Of a stretch of DNA of 64,000 bases, positions 6,908 through 15,161 are shown piece after piece (position 1 is the first letter of the stretch; each line of letters begins with the position of its first letter). Source of the stretch: an uncultured Mailhella sp. (lineage in GTDB: Bacteria; Desulfobacterota; Desulfovibrionia; Desulfovibrionales; Desulfovibrionaceae); contig NZ_OZ007001.1 of the NCBI RefSeq assembly GCF_963931295.1, positions 1,615,137-1,679,136 of the forward strand, read 5' to 3'. Both the position numbers and the translations under genes were made by a program. The notes beneath the pieces were generated by a model, which was not told the DNA's origin, searched no databases, and was given only the letters and a program-made list of their open reading frames with translations.

Positions 6908-9127
6908 ATGAGTTCTGCCAACGCCAGCCGCAGTCATGCCGTACTTTCCGTCGCCACGCGGCGTCATGACGCGGAATACATCGCGGGGGGACACCCCGCC
7001 TCGGCCGAAGCCCATACCGATCCCACCGAATACTACGGGTGCAACGTCTTCGACGACAAGGCCATGCGGCGCTATCTGCCCAAGGCCGTGTACAAGTCGC
7101 TGCGCACCACCATCGACCTCGGTCGTCGCCTCGATCCCAACGTGGCCGACGTGGTGGCCAACGCCATGAAGTCCTGGGCCATGGAGCGCGGCGCGGATCA
7201 CTACACCCACGTGTTCTATCCGCTCACCGGCCTCACCGCGGAAAAGCACGACAGCTTCCTCGAACCCGACGGCAAGGGCGGCGCTCTGGCCCAGTTCAGC
7301 GGCAGCGCCCTCGTGCAGGGCGAGGCCGACGGCTCGAGCTTCCCCTCCGGCGGCCTCCGTTCCACCTTCGAGGCCCGCGGCTACACCGCCTGGGACGTGA
7401 CCAGCCCCGCCTATCTCATGGAAAGCCCCGCCGGCATGGTGCTGTGCATTCCCACGGTCTTCCTTTCCTGGACGGGCATCGCCCTCGACAAGAAGACCCC
7501 GGTGCTGCGTTCCGGTCAGGCCCTCAGCCAGCAGGCCGCCCGCGTGCTGCGCCTGTTCGGCGTGAATCCCACCATGCCCATCACCTCCAACGGCGGCCTT
7601 GAACAGGAATACTTCCTCATCGACGGCACCTTCGTTTCCGCGCGCCCCGATCTGCTCATCGCCGGCCGCGCCCTCTACGGCGCGCGTCCGCCCAAAGGCC
7701 AGGAATTCGAGGATCAGTACTACGGCGTCATTCCGAGCCGCGTGCTCGGCTTCATGGCCGACGTGGAACGCCAGCTCTACCGCCTGGGCATTCCGGTGAA
7801 GACCCGTCACAACGAAGTCGCGCCCAGTCAGTACGAAATCGCCCCCACCTTTGAATCCGGCAACCTCGCCTGCGATCACAACCAGCTCATCATGACGGTG
7901 CTGCGCAAGACCGCCCGCCGTCACGGCATGTCCTGCCTGCTGCACGAAAAGCCCTTCGACTGCATCAACGGCTCGGGCAAGCATCTCAACTACTCCATCG
8001 GCAGCCCCGAAGTGGGCAACCTCTTCGCTCCCGGCGACAACCCGCATGAAAACGCTCAGTTCCTGGTGTTCCTGTGCGCCGTCATCCGCGCCCTGCACCG
8101 TCACGGCGGATTCCTGCGCGCCGTGGTGGCTTCCGCCTCCAACGACCGCCGCCTCGGCGCCAACGAAGCGCCGCCCGCCATCATGTCCCTGTTCCTCGGC
8201 GATCAGCTCACCGACGTGCTGGAACAGTTCCGCGTGGGCCAGGTGACCGGCTCCGCGCACAAGCGCATCATGAACGTGGGCGTGGACACCCTGCCCCCCC
8301 TGCCCGCCGATCCCGGCGACCGCAACCGCACCAGCCCCTTCGCCTTCGTGGGCAACCGCTTCGAGTTCCGAGCCCTGGGCTCCTCCATGTCCGCGGCCGA
8401 CTCGCTCGTGGTGCTCAACACCATGATGGCCGAATCGCTGGACTACGCCGCCACCTTCCTCGAAAACGCCATGCACGACGAACGCCTCAGCCTGGGCGAA
8501 GCCGTGCAGAAGCTCATCGAAAACGTGATGGAGGAAGACAGCGCCGTCATATTCAACGGCAACGGCTATTCCGAAATCTGGCAGCGCGAGGCCGAACGCC
8601 GCGGTCTGCCGAACTATCCGGCCACGCCCGACGCCGTGCCCGTGTTCTCCTCGCCCGAAGTGGTGGAACTTTGCGAACGCTATCAGGTCTTCTCCCGCCA
8701 GGAACTCAAGGCCCGCGAAGACATTCTGCTTGAGCAGTACATCAAGAGCATTCACACCGAGTGCAGCCTCGCCGTGCGCATGGCCCGCACCCAGATTTAT
8801 CCCGCGGCCGTCCGCTACCGTCAGGAACTCTCCTCGTCGGCGGCCTCCTGCGCCGCGCTCGGCGTGCCCGCGTCGCTGGATTCGCTCAAGGAGCTCTCCG
8901 AAGTCATCGCTGGCTTTGAAGCCTCGCTCCGTACGCTGGAAGCCAACGCGGCAAACCTCAACTGGACTCCCGAAGAGGGCCAGCTGCTCTCCGTGGCGCA
9001 GACCTGCCTCCACTCCGTGCTGCCCGCCATGGAAGAGCTGCGCCGCTGGGCCGACAGAATCGAAACGCTGGTGGCCGACGATCTCTGGCCGCTGCCCAGC
9101 TATCAGGAAATGCTGTTCATGAAATAA
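6908..9127 (+). CDS. glnN: Glutamine synthetase type III
   Basis: The enzyme makes glutamine from glutamate, ammonia and ATP. The 739-residue length and sequence place it in the large GSIII class, not the roughly 470-residue GSI. Visible class features are the N-terminal YYGCNVF region, the catalytic [12 protein letters not shown] (about 228-239), the GSIII signature [16 protein letters not shown] (about 297-312), [12 protein letters not shown] and ANEAPPAI. The C-terminal third is helical. ATG 6908 follows AAGGAG. It stands alone, without glnB or glnK nearby. No regulatory site is obvious apart from the preceding terminators. Known GSIII enzymes are dodecamers and lack the adenylylation loop of GSI. 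Confidence 0.95.
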   Translation: MSSANASRSHAVLSVATRRHDAEYIAGGHPASAEAHTDPTEYYGCNVFDDKAMRRYLPKAVYKSLRTTIDLGRRLDPNVADVVANAMKSWAMERGADHYTHVFYPLTGLTAEKHDSFLEPDGKGGALAQFSGSALVQGEADGSSFPSGGLRSTFEARGYTAWDVTSPAYLMESPAGMVLCIPTVFLSWTGIALDKKTPVLRSGQALSQQAARVLRLFGVNPTMPITSNGGLEQEYFLIDGTFVSARPDLLIAGRALYGARPPKGQEFEDQYYGVIPSRVLGFMADVERQLYRLGIPVKTRHNEVAPSQYEIAPTFESGNLACDHNQLIMTVLRKTARRHGMSCLLHEKPFDCINGSGKHLNYSIGSPEVGNLFAPGDNPHENAQFLVFLCAVIRALHRHGGFLRAVVASASNDRRLGANEAPPAIMSLFLGDQLTDVLEQFRVGQVTGSAHKRIMNVGVDTLPPLPADPGDRNRTSPFAFVGNRFEFRALGSSMSAADSLVVLNTMMAESLDYAATFLENAMHDERLSLGEAVQKLIENVMEEDSAVIFNGNGYSEIWQREAERRGLPNYPATPDAVPVFSSPEVVELCERYQVFSRQELKAREDILLEQYIKSIHTECSLAVRMARTQIYPAAVRYRQELSSSAASCAALGVPASLDSLKELSEVIAGFEASLRTLEANAANLNWTPEEGQLLSVAQTCLHSVLPAMEELRRWADRIETLVADDLWPLPSYQEMLFMK

Positions 9128-9140
9128 GGGAGGAATACCC

Positions 9141-10424
9141 ATGCGCATACTTATCATCGGATCCGGCGGACGCGAACACGCCCTGGCCTGGAAGCTCCGT
9201 CAGAGCCCCGACGTGACCGAACTCTTTGTGGCTCCGGGCAACGGCGGCACGGCGGGAATCGCCACCAACGTCGCCGTCAAGGACAGCGACGTTCCCGCGC
9301 TGGTGGCCTTCGCCAAAGAACACGGCGTGGATCTCGTGGTGCCCGGTCCGGAACTGCCCCTCACGCTCGGCGTGGCGGACGCCATGAAGGAAGCGGGCAT
9401 TCCCTGCTTCGGCCCCGTGGCCGCCTGCGCAAGGCTGGAAGGCAGCAAGGCCTTTGCCAAGGAAGTCATGCAGGCGGCGGGCGTGCCCACCGCCGCGGCG
9501 GGCGTGTTCACGAACCGCGCCGACGCCGACGCCTTTGTGGCCGCCCACGGCGCGCCGCTCGTGGTCAAGGCCGACGGCCTGGCCGCGGGCAAGGGCGTTG
9601 TGGTGGCCATGACCGACGAGGAAGTGAAGGCCGCGCTCGACCTCATGTTCGACGACCACGCCTTCGGCGACGCCTCCAGCACGGTGCTCATCGAAGAATT
9701 CCTCAAGGGCGAGGAAGTGTCGCTGCTGTGCTTCTGCGACGGCAAAACCGCCCTGCCGCTGCCTTCCGCGCAGGATCACAAGGCCGTGTTCGACGGCGAC
9801 AAGGGCCCCAACACCGGCGGCATGGGCGCGTACAGCCCGGCCCCCGTGCTGCCCGACGAAAAGCTCGACGCCATGGCCGACATCGTGGCGCGGCCCATTC
9901 TCGCCGAAATGGCGCGCCGCGGCACGCCCTTCACCGGCATTCTGTACGCCGGCCTCATGATGACCGAATCCGGCCCCAAGGTGCTGGAATACAACGTGCG
10001 CTTCGGCGATCCCGAATGTCAGCCGCTGCTCATGCGTCTCAAGAACAATCTTGTCGATGTCATCAAGGCCTGTCTGGAAGGCCGCCTCGACGAGGTGAAA
10101 CTCGACATCGAGCCGCGCTCGGCCCTCGGCGTGGTGCTCACCGCGGCGGGCTATCCCGGCTCCTACCCCAAAGGCATGCCCATTTCCGGCATTGAAAGCG
10201 CCGAAGAGCTGGACGACGTGCAGGTCTTTCAGGCGGGCACCCGCCGCGAAGGCGACCGCGTGCTCTCAAACGGCGGCCGCGTGCTCTGCGTGACCGCGCT
10301 CGGCAAGGATCTCAAGGACGCACAGAAACGCGCCTATGAAGGTCTGGATCGACTCTCCATGGAGCACAGCCAGTTCCGCAGCGACATCGGCCTGAAGGGC
10401 TTAAAGCGCCTCGGCCTCGCCTGA
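9141..10424 (+). CDS. purD: Phosphoribosylamine--glycine ligase
   Basis: PurD (GAR synthetase) joins glycine to 5-phosphoribosylamine using ATP in purine synthesis. The 427-residue product has the N-terminal domain (MRILIIGSGGREHALAWKL) and the central ATP-grasp domain with DGLAAGKGVVVA and the DHKAVFDGDKGPNTGGMGAY signature. ATP/metal-site residues follow in LEYNVRFGDPECQ, and a C-terminal domain ends the protein. Length and motifs are normal. GGGAGG lies before ATG 9141. It is followed by purE after a stem-loop. Confidence 0.98.
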   Translation: MRILIIGSGGREHALAWKLRQSPDVTELFVAPGNGGTAGIATNVAVKDSDVPALVAFAKEHGVDLVVPGPELPLTLGVADAMKEAGIPCFGPVAACARLEGSKAFAKEVMQAAGVPTAAAGVFTNRADADAFVAAHGAPLVVKADGLAAGKGVVVAMTDEEVKAALDLMFDDHAFGDASSTVLIEEFLKGEEVSLLCFCDGKTALPLPSAQDHKAVFDGDKGPNTGGMGAYSPAPVLPDEKLDAMADIVARPILAEMARRGTPFTGILYAGLMMTESGPKVLEYNVRFGDPECQPLLMRLKNNLVDVIKACLEGRLDEVKLDIEPRSALGVVLTAAGYPGSYPKGMPISGIESAEELDDVQVFQAGTRREGDRVLSNGGRVLCVTALGKDLKDAQKRAYEGLDRLSMEHSQFRSDIGLKGLKRLGLA

Positions 10425-10437
10425 TCTTTGTTTTTTC

Positions 10438-10470
10438 CGCGGGCGTCCCGGATGACCCCGGGGCGTCCGC
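10438..10470 (+). other. Stem-loop between purD and purE
   Basis: GCGGGCGTCCCGG pairs with CCGGGGCGTCCGC through a 13-bp stem with two G-U pairs. Only a weak CTTTCCC follows, so it may be an mRNA-stabilising or partial terminator element within the purD-purE transcript. Confidence 0.5.
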
Positions 10471-10498
10471 TTTCCCGACAAACGCTCAAGGATTTCCC

Positions 10499-10993
10499 AT
10501 GACTCAAGTCGCCATATTCATCGGCTCCGCTTCCGACGATCCCGTCGTCGGGGCCTGCGCCGACGTGCTGAAGAAACTCGGCATTTCCTACCGCTACACC
10601 GTCACCTCGGCCCACCGCACGCCCGAACGCACCGTCGAGCTCATGAACGAACTCGAAGCCGACGGCTGCCAGGTCTATATCTGCGCCGCGGGCATGGCCG
10701 CCCATCTGGCCGGAGCCGTGGCCGCCCGCACCATCAAGCCCGTCATCGGCATTCCGGTGGCCGGTTCGCCCATCGGCGGCCTCGACGCCCTCTATGCCAC
10801 GGTGCAGATGCCCTCCGGCTTCCCCGTGGCCACCGTGGCCCTGAACGGCGCCAAGAACGCCGCCTGGCTCGCCGCTGAAATCATTGCGCTGCACGACGAG
10901 CGCGTGGCCGGTCTCATCCGCGCCGAACGCGAAGGCTACAAGGCTTCCGTGAGCAAGGCCGCCGCCGAGCTGGAAGCCAGGCATCAGGCCTGA
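10499..10993 (+). CDS. purE: N5-carboxyaminoimidazole ribonucleotide mutase
   Basis: Class I PurE converts N5-CAIR to CAIR in purine synthesis. The 164-residue product has the class I hallmarks: the phosphate loop IGSASDDPVVGACADVLKKL (about 7-26), the active-site histidine in TSAHRTPERT, and the GMAAHLAGAVAARTIKPVIG segment. It lies 74 nt after purD on the same strand. PurK, the usual partner that makes N5-CAIR, is not in the window. Confidence 0.97.
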   Translation: MTQVAIFIGSASDDPVVGACADVLKKLGISYRYTVTSAHRTPERTVELMNELEADGCQVYICAAGMAAHLAGAVAARTIKPVIGIPVAGSPIGGLDALYATVQMPSGFPVATVALNGAKNAAWLAAEIIALHDERVAGLIRAEREGYKASVSKAAAELEARHQA

Positions 10994-11180
10994 CCGCATT
11001 TTCGCGCGCCCGCCTGCGCGGCGCTCTCCCGGCTTTTGCCGCAAACCGTTTTTTAGCCCGGCAACGTCCGCGATTCAGGTTCCACGCGCGAATTTCGGGC
11101 GGACACGACCGCCCTTCAGTCTTCCGACGCACCTTCCCCGGCTCGCCGGAAATGTCCTTTTACCGAACAGGAGAATGACC

Positions 11181-12212
11181 ATGGACGCATCCATCAAACA
11201 GCTGGCCCGCGAACGCATGAAGGGCCATTGCCGCGTCTGCCCCCAGTGCGACGGCCGGGCCTGCGCCGGCGAAGTGCCCGGCATGGGCGGTCTCGGCACC
11301 GGTTCGTCCTTCCGCGCCAACGTGGAAGCGCTCGCGAACGTGAAACTCGCCATGCGCTGCCTCCACACCGCGGCCCAGCCCGACACCTCCACCGAAATTC
11401 TCGGCCTCAAGCTCGCTCTGCCTCTTCTTGCCGCTCCCATCGGCGGCGTGGCCTTCAACATGGGCGACGCCTCTCAGAACCCCGTGGACGAAGCCGCCTA
11501 TGCCGAAGCCATCATCTGCGGCTCCAGGCAGGCGGGCATCATCGGCTGCGGCGGCGACGGCGTGGGCTCCCTCATTCCCGACTGCGCCTTTGCGGCCATC
11601 CGCAAGGCGGAAGGCTGGGGCATTCCCTTCATCAAGCCCTGGGAAGGCGACTTCCTCTGGAACCGACTGGAATCGGCCACGGCCACGGGCTGCCCGGTGG
11701 TGGGCATGGACGTGGACGCCGCAGGTCTTGTGACCCTGCGCCTGCAGGGCCGTCCCGTGTCGCCCAAGAGCGCGGAAGAGCTCGCGGAAATCGCCCGCTT
11801 CGTCCACGAACGCGGCGCGAAGTTCATGATTAAGGGCGTGATGACCGTGGCCGATGCGCGCGTGGCCATCGACGCCGGCGTGGACGCCCTGGTGGTTTCC
11901 AACCACGGCGGCCGCGTGCTCGACGGCACTCCCGGCAGCGCCTCCGTGCTTCCCGGCATCGCCGCGGCCGTGGGCGACAGAATTCCCGTTCTGGCCGACG
12001 GCGGCGTGCGCTCCGGCACCGACGTGCTCAAAATGCTGGCCCTCGGCGCAAAGGCCGTGCTCATCGGCCGTCCGTTCTCCGTGGCGGCCGTGGGCGGTCA
12101 GACCGACGGCGTGGCCGCCTACGTGGCGGACATCAAGGGGCAGCTCACCTCGGCCATGGCCCTCACCGGCTGCGCCGACATCGCCTCCATCAGCTCCGAC
12201 ATTCTGGCCTGA
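11181..12212 (+). CDS. FMN-dependent alpha-hydroxy acid dehydrogenase family protein with N-terminal cysteine cluster
   Basis: This TIM-barrel flavoenzyme belongs to the lactate/glycolate oxidase family, which oxidises alpha-hydroxy acids using FMN. The 343-residue product has the family FMN/active-site signature SNHGGRVLDGTPGSASVLP, with the catalytic His in SNHGGR, and a second FMN-phosphate region (LADGGVRSGTDVLKM). An N-terminal cluster Cys17-x2-Cys20-x2-Cys23-x4-Cys28 is unusual for plain lactate oxidases and could bind metal or an Fe-S cluster. I chose ATG 11181, not 11175, because CAGGAG is 7 nt upstream of it and only 1 nt from the other. Substrate and electron acceptor are unknown. 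It stands between purE and acpS as a probable single gene. Confidence 0.85.
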   Translation: MDASIKQLARERMKGHCRVCPQCDGRACAGEVPGMGGLGTGSSFRANVEALANVKLAMRCLHTAAQPDTSTEILGLKLALPLLAAPIGGVAFNMGDASQNPVDEAAYAEAIICGSRQAGIIGCGGDGVGSLIPDCAFAAIRKAEGWGIPFIKPWEGDFLWNRLESATATGCPVVGMDVDAAGLVTLRLQGRPVSPKSAEELAEIARFVHERGAKFMIKGVMTVADARVAIDAGVDALVVSNHGGRVLDGTPGSASVLPGIAAAVGDRIPVLADGGVRSGTDVLKMLALGAKAVLIGRPFSVAAVGGQTDGVAAYVADIKGQLTSAMALTGCADIASISSDILA

Positions 12213-12218
12213 TCTTCC

Positions 12219-12244
12219 GGCCGGTCCGGTTCACCGGACCGGCC
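12219..12244 (+). other. Perfect 11-bp GC hairpin after the FMN dehydrogenase
   Basis: GGCCGGTCCGG-TTCA-CCGGACCGGCC begins 6 nt after the stop codon. There is no T-tract, so it may protect the 3' end or be a Rho-type or processing hairpin rather than a classical terminator. Confidence 0.55.
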
Positions 12245-12444
12245 ACGCCGAAGACGCGCCTTCCCATAAGCGGGGCGTCGCCTCTTCGCGGCAGACGCCG
12301 ACGAAGCGCGGTTTTCCGTGCCGGGAGAGCGCGTCGCGGCAAAGGCCCGCCGCGCGTCTTTCGCGCCTTCCCCTTTTACGCCGCAGGGCGCAACCTGCGA
12401 TTCTCACCCCTTCCGCAGCCGCGCGGCCCCCGGAACGATTTCTC

Positions 12445-12825
12445 ATGATACAAGGCACTGGATTCGATCTTGCGGCGCTGCCGCGCATCAGAACGCTGCT
12501 GGAGCGCTACGGCGAACGCTTTGTCCGCCGCGTTCTCACGGAAAAGGAACGTGAAGGCATGCCCGCCCCGCTCTCCGCGCGCACGGCCTACGTGGCCGGA
12601 CGCTTCGCCGCCAAGGAAGCCGCGGTCAAGGCGCTCGGCACCGGCTTTGCGCAGGGCGTGGGCATGCACGACGTGGAAATTCTCTCCCTCGCCTCGGGCA
12701 GGCCGGAACTTTTTCTGCACGGCGAGGCGGCCGCAAAAGCCCGCGCCATGACCGTGCAGAAAACCCACGTGTCCATCTCCCACGAACGCGACATGGCCGG
12801 GGCCGTGGTCATTCTCGAATCCTGA
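12445..12825 (+). CDS. acpS: Holo-[acyl-carrier-protein] synthase
   Basis: AcpS transfers 4'-phosphopantetheine from CoA to acyl carrier protein. The 126-residue product from ATG 12445 has the metal-binding GTGFDLAALPRI (about 4-15) and the FAAKEAAVKALGTGF signature (about 54-68), in which the Lys-Glu pair contacts CoA and metal. VSISHERDMAGAVVILE forms the C-terminal strand region. Size is normal. It precedes nnr by about 110 nt, a common bacterial pairing. Confidence 0.95.
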   Translation: MIQGTGFDLAALPRIRTLLERYGERFVRRVLTEKEREGMPAPLSARTAYVAGRFAAKEAAVKALGTGFAQGVGMHDVEILSLASGRPELFLHGEAAAKARAMTVQKTHVSISHERDMAGAVVILES

Positions 12826-12934
12826 CCGAAAAATTTCTGCCCGATCGGCACTTCTCCGCCGAGGCCGCGCCTTCGCCTGCGGAGAATTTTCCGGAACGCG
12901 TCGGCCCGTCCGGCCGCAGACTGGAGGAAAAGCA

Positions 12935-14599
12935 ATGTTCGTTCCCGTTCCCACTCCGGAGGAAATGAGCCGCTGGGACGCCGCGGCCGCTTCTTCCGGC
13001 ATTTCCGAAGAAACCCTCATGGAAAGCGCTGCGCGCGCCGCCATGGACTGCCTGCGCGAAGAGGCCGGAAAACGGCGTCTTTCTCTGGCCGGAGCCTCCG
13101 TGCTTCTGCTTGCGGGCGGCGGCAACAACGGCGGCGACGCCTTCTGCATGGCCCGTCATCTTCTGGACGCCGGAGCCGCGCCCGTGCTTGTGTGCGCCAA
13201 GGAGCCCGACGCCTATCGCGGCGCAGCGCTGCACTGGCTGCGCGTGGCCATGAGCCTTGGCGTGCCCGTCGTGCCTGCCGACGCCTGGGCGAAGGGCGAC
13301 GCCCGCGCGCCCTCAGCGCCCGACATCGTGGTGGACGCGCTGCTCGGCACCGGGTTTCACGGTAAGCTGCGCGAGCGGGAAACATCCTTTGTGGAAAAGC
13401 TGAACGCCCTTTCCGCGCCCTTTGTGCTTGCCGTGGACGTGCCTTCCGGGCTTTCCGCCCGCAACGGCCGTCCTTCTCCCACGGCCGTGCGCGCCCACGT
13501 CACGGTCACGTTTCAGGCGGCCAAGCCCGGACTGCTGCTGCCCGAAGCGCAGGATTACACCGGCTCTCTCATCGTGCGGCCCATAGGCATGCCGCGCGCC
13601 GTGCAGGAAGCCGATCCCCCGTCCTTCCGCACCTGGCTGTGCACGCGCCGCCTCGACAGGGGCTCGCCCTACACCGTGGAACACGGTCTTTCGCCCCGGC
13701 TTGAGGAGATCTTCGACGCGCCCTCTGTGCCGGAAGGCCGCGGCCCGGCCCACAAGGGCGCGGCCGGAAGAGTGCTTGTGGCCGGAGGCTGCCCGTCCTA
13801 CACCGGCGCGCCGTGCCTTTCCGCCTGGGCCGCCCTGCGCTCCGGCGCGGGCCTCGTCATGCTGGCCGCTCCCGAACCCGTGCTCAACGCCGCGCGCATT
13901 TCCATGCCCGCCCTGACGCTGCACGCGCTCTCCGGCAAGGCTCCGGACAACGCCTGGTGCGCCGAAGACGCGCAGACGCTGGCCGAAACTCTGCCCACCT
14001 TCGGAGCGCTGGTGTTCGGCCCGGGACTCGGACGCAGCAACGGAGCCGCGGACATGACCGAAGCGCTGCTTCAGCTTCCCCATCGCCCGCCCATGGTGAT
14101 AGATGCCGACGCGCTCTTTGCCCTGGCTCAGCGGCCGAAGCTCTTTGCCCTGCTGCGCCCCTGCGACGTGCTCACCCCGCATCCCGGCGAAGCCGCCACG
14201 CTTCTCGGCGTCGGCGCACGCGACGTTCAGGCCGACCGCTTCGGCGCTCTCGCCGCCCTTGCAGCCCTCGCTCCTGCCGTGTGGGTGCTCAAGGGCGAAG
14301 GCACGCTCATCAGTGCACCGAACGAGCCTTCCGTCATCTCTCCGTGGCAGGTGCCGCAGCTGGCCGTGGCCGGTTCCGGCGACGTGCTTGCCGGCGTCAT
14401 CGGCGCGCTGCTTGCCCGCGGCCACGCAGCCCCGCTTGCCGCCACGCTCGGCGTGTGGCTGCACGCCCTCGCCGGTCTTCGCCTCGCCGAAGAATTTCCC
14501 CTGCGCGGCAACGGCCCGCACGACATTGCCAACATCCTGCCCCGAGTGCTCGGCGCGGCAGGCGAACCCAGCAGAGAAGAATCATGCCCATCCTTCTGA
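12935..14599 (+). CDS. nnr: Bifunctional NAD(P)H-hydrate epimerase/ADP-dependent dehydratase
   Basis: The protein repairs hydrated NAD(P)H. The N-terminal YjeF_N epimerase domain (about 1-220) interconverts R and S forms and has the LAGGGNNGGDAFCMARHL loop and DALLGTGFHG. The C-terminal YjeF_C dehydratase domain (about 245-545) has HKGAAGRVLVAGG, FGPGLGRS, DADALFAL, LTPHPGEAATLL and the nucleotide-site AVAGSGDVLAGVIGALLARG. Total length is 554. Its end overlaps the tsaE start by 16 nt, so the two are coupled. Confidence 0.96.
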   Translation: MFVPVPTPEEMSRWDAAAASSGISEETLMESAARAAMDCLREEAGKRRLSLAGASVLLLAGGGNNGGDAFCMARHLLDAGAAPVLVCAKEPDAYRGAALHWLRVAMSLGVPVVPADAWAKGDARAPSAPDIVVDALLGTGFHGKLRERETSFVEKLNALSAPFVLAVDVPSGLSARNGRPSPTAVRAHVTVTFQAAKPGLLLPEAQDYTGSLIVRPIGMPRAVQEADPPSFRTWLCTRRLDRGSPYTVEHGLSPRLEEIFDAPSVPEGRGPAHKGAAGRVLVAGGCPSYTGAPCLSAWAALRSGAGLVMLAAPEPVLNAARISMPALTLHALSGKAPDNAWCAEDAQTLAETLPTFGALVFGPGLGRSNGAADMTEALLQLPHRPPMVIDADALFALAQRPKLFALLRPCDVLTPHPGEAATLLGVGARDVQADRFGALAALAALAPAVWVLKGEGTLISAPNEPSVISPWQVPQLAVAGSGDVLAGVIGALLARGHAAPLAATLGVWLHALAGLRLAEEFPLRGNGPHDIANILPRVLGAAGEPSREESCPSF

Positions 14600-15129
14600 A
14601 ATCCCCCGAAGACACCATGGAATTCGGCGCCATGCTCGCGCAGGCCATGCTCGACTCGCCCCTGCGCACGATCTACCTGTTCGCCGATCTCGGCGGCGGC
14701 AAGACCACCTTCACCCGCGGCTTTGCGGCGGCGCTGCCCGGCGGCGATCAGGCAGAAGTGGCCAGTCCCAGCTTCACCCTGTGCAACGTGTATCCCACAA
14801 GGCCGGAAGTGCTCCACGCCGACCTCTACCGCCTTTCCGAAAACGCCTCGCTCCCCGAAGAAATGGAAGAAATGCTCGACGAGGGCGATCCCTTCCTCAT
14901 TCTCGAATGGCCGCAGTATCTGGCTCCCGAGCGCCGCGCCGCCGAACGCCTCGACATTTATCTTGACCCGGTGCAGGGCAACGACGCAAAAGCTCTGGAC
15001 AAGACTGCGGAATCATGCCAGACTTTCCGGCTGGCAACGATGAAAGCCCACGGCGATGCAGCCGACGCTCTTCTGCGGAATCTGAAGACCCGGCTCGAAC
15101 GGCGCTTTGCGCCTGCCGACAAGGCATGA
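14584..15129 (+). CDS. tsaE: tRNA threonylcarbamoyladenosine biosynthesis ATPase TsaE
   Basis: TsaE is the ATPase that supports the TsaBD complex in making t6A37 on ANN-decoding tRNAs. From ATG 14584 the product is 181 residues. Motifs are the P-loop LFADLGGGKTTFTRGFA (the family usually reads GxxGxGKT, so here G-L-G-G-G-K-T), SPSFTL, HADLYRL and LILEWPQYL. The start lies inside the nnr reading frame. The C-terminal tail after residue about 140 is longer than in short homologues. Confidence 0.94.
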   Translation: MPILLKSPEDTMEFGAMLAQAMLDSPLRTIYLFADLGGGKTTFTRGFAAALPGGDQAEVASPSFTLCNVYPTRPEVLHADLYRLSENASLPEEMEEMLDEGDPFLILEWPQYLAPERRAAERLDIYLDPVQGNDAKALDKTAESCQTFRLATMKAHGDAADALLRNLKTRLERRFAPADKA

Positions 15130-15161
15130 GCGTTCCATATCCCCTTTTTTCAGGATGTCCT

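Noticed and set aside
6884-9157. A 757-codon open frame on the minus strand
   Set aside because: It is antisense to the glutamine synthetase gene, with a His/Gly/Glu/Val-rich shadow product.
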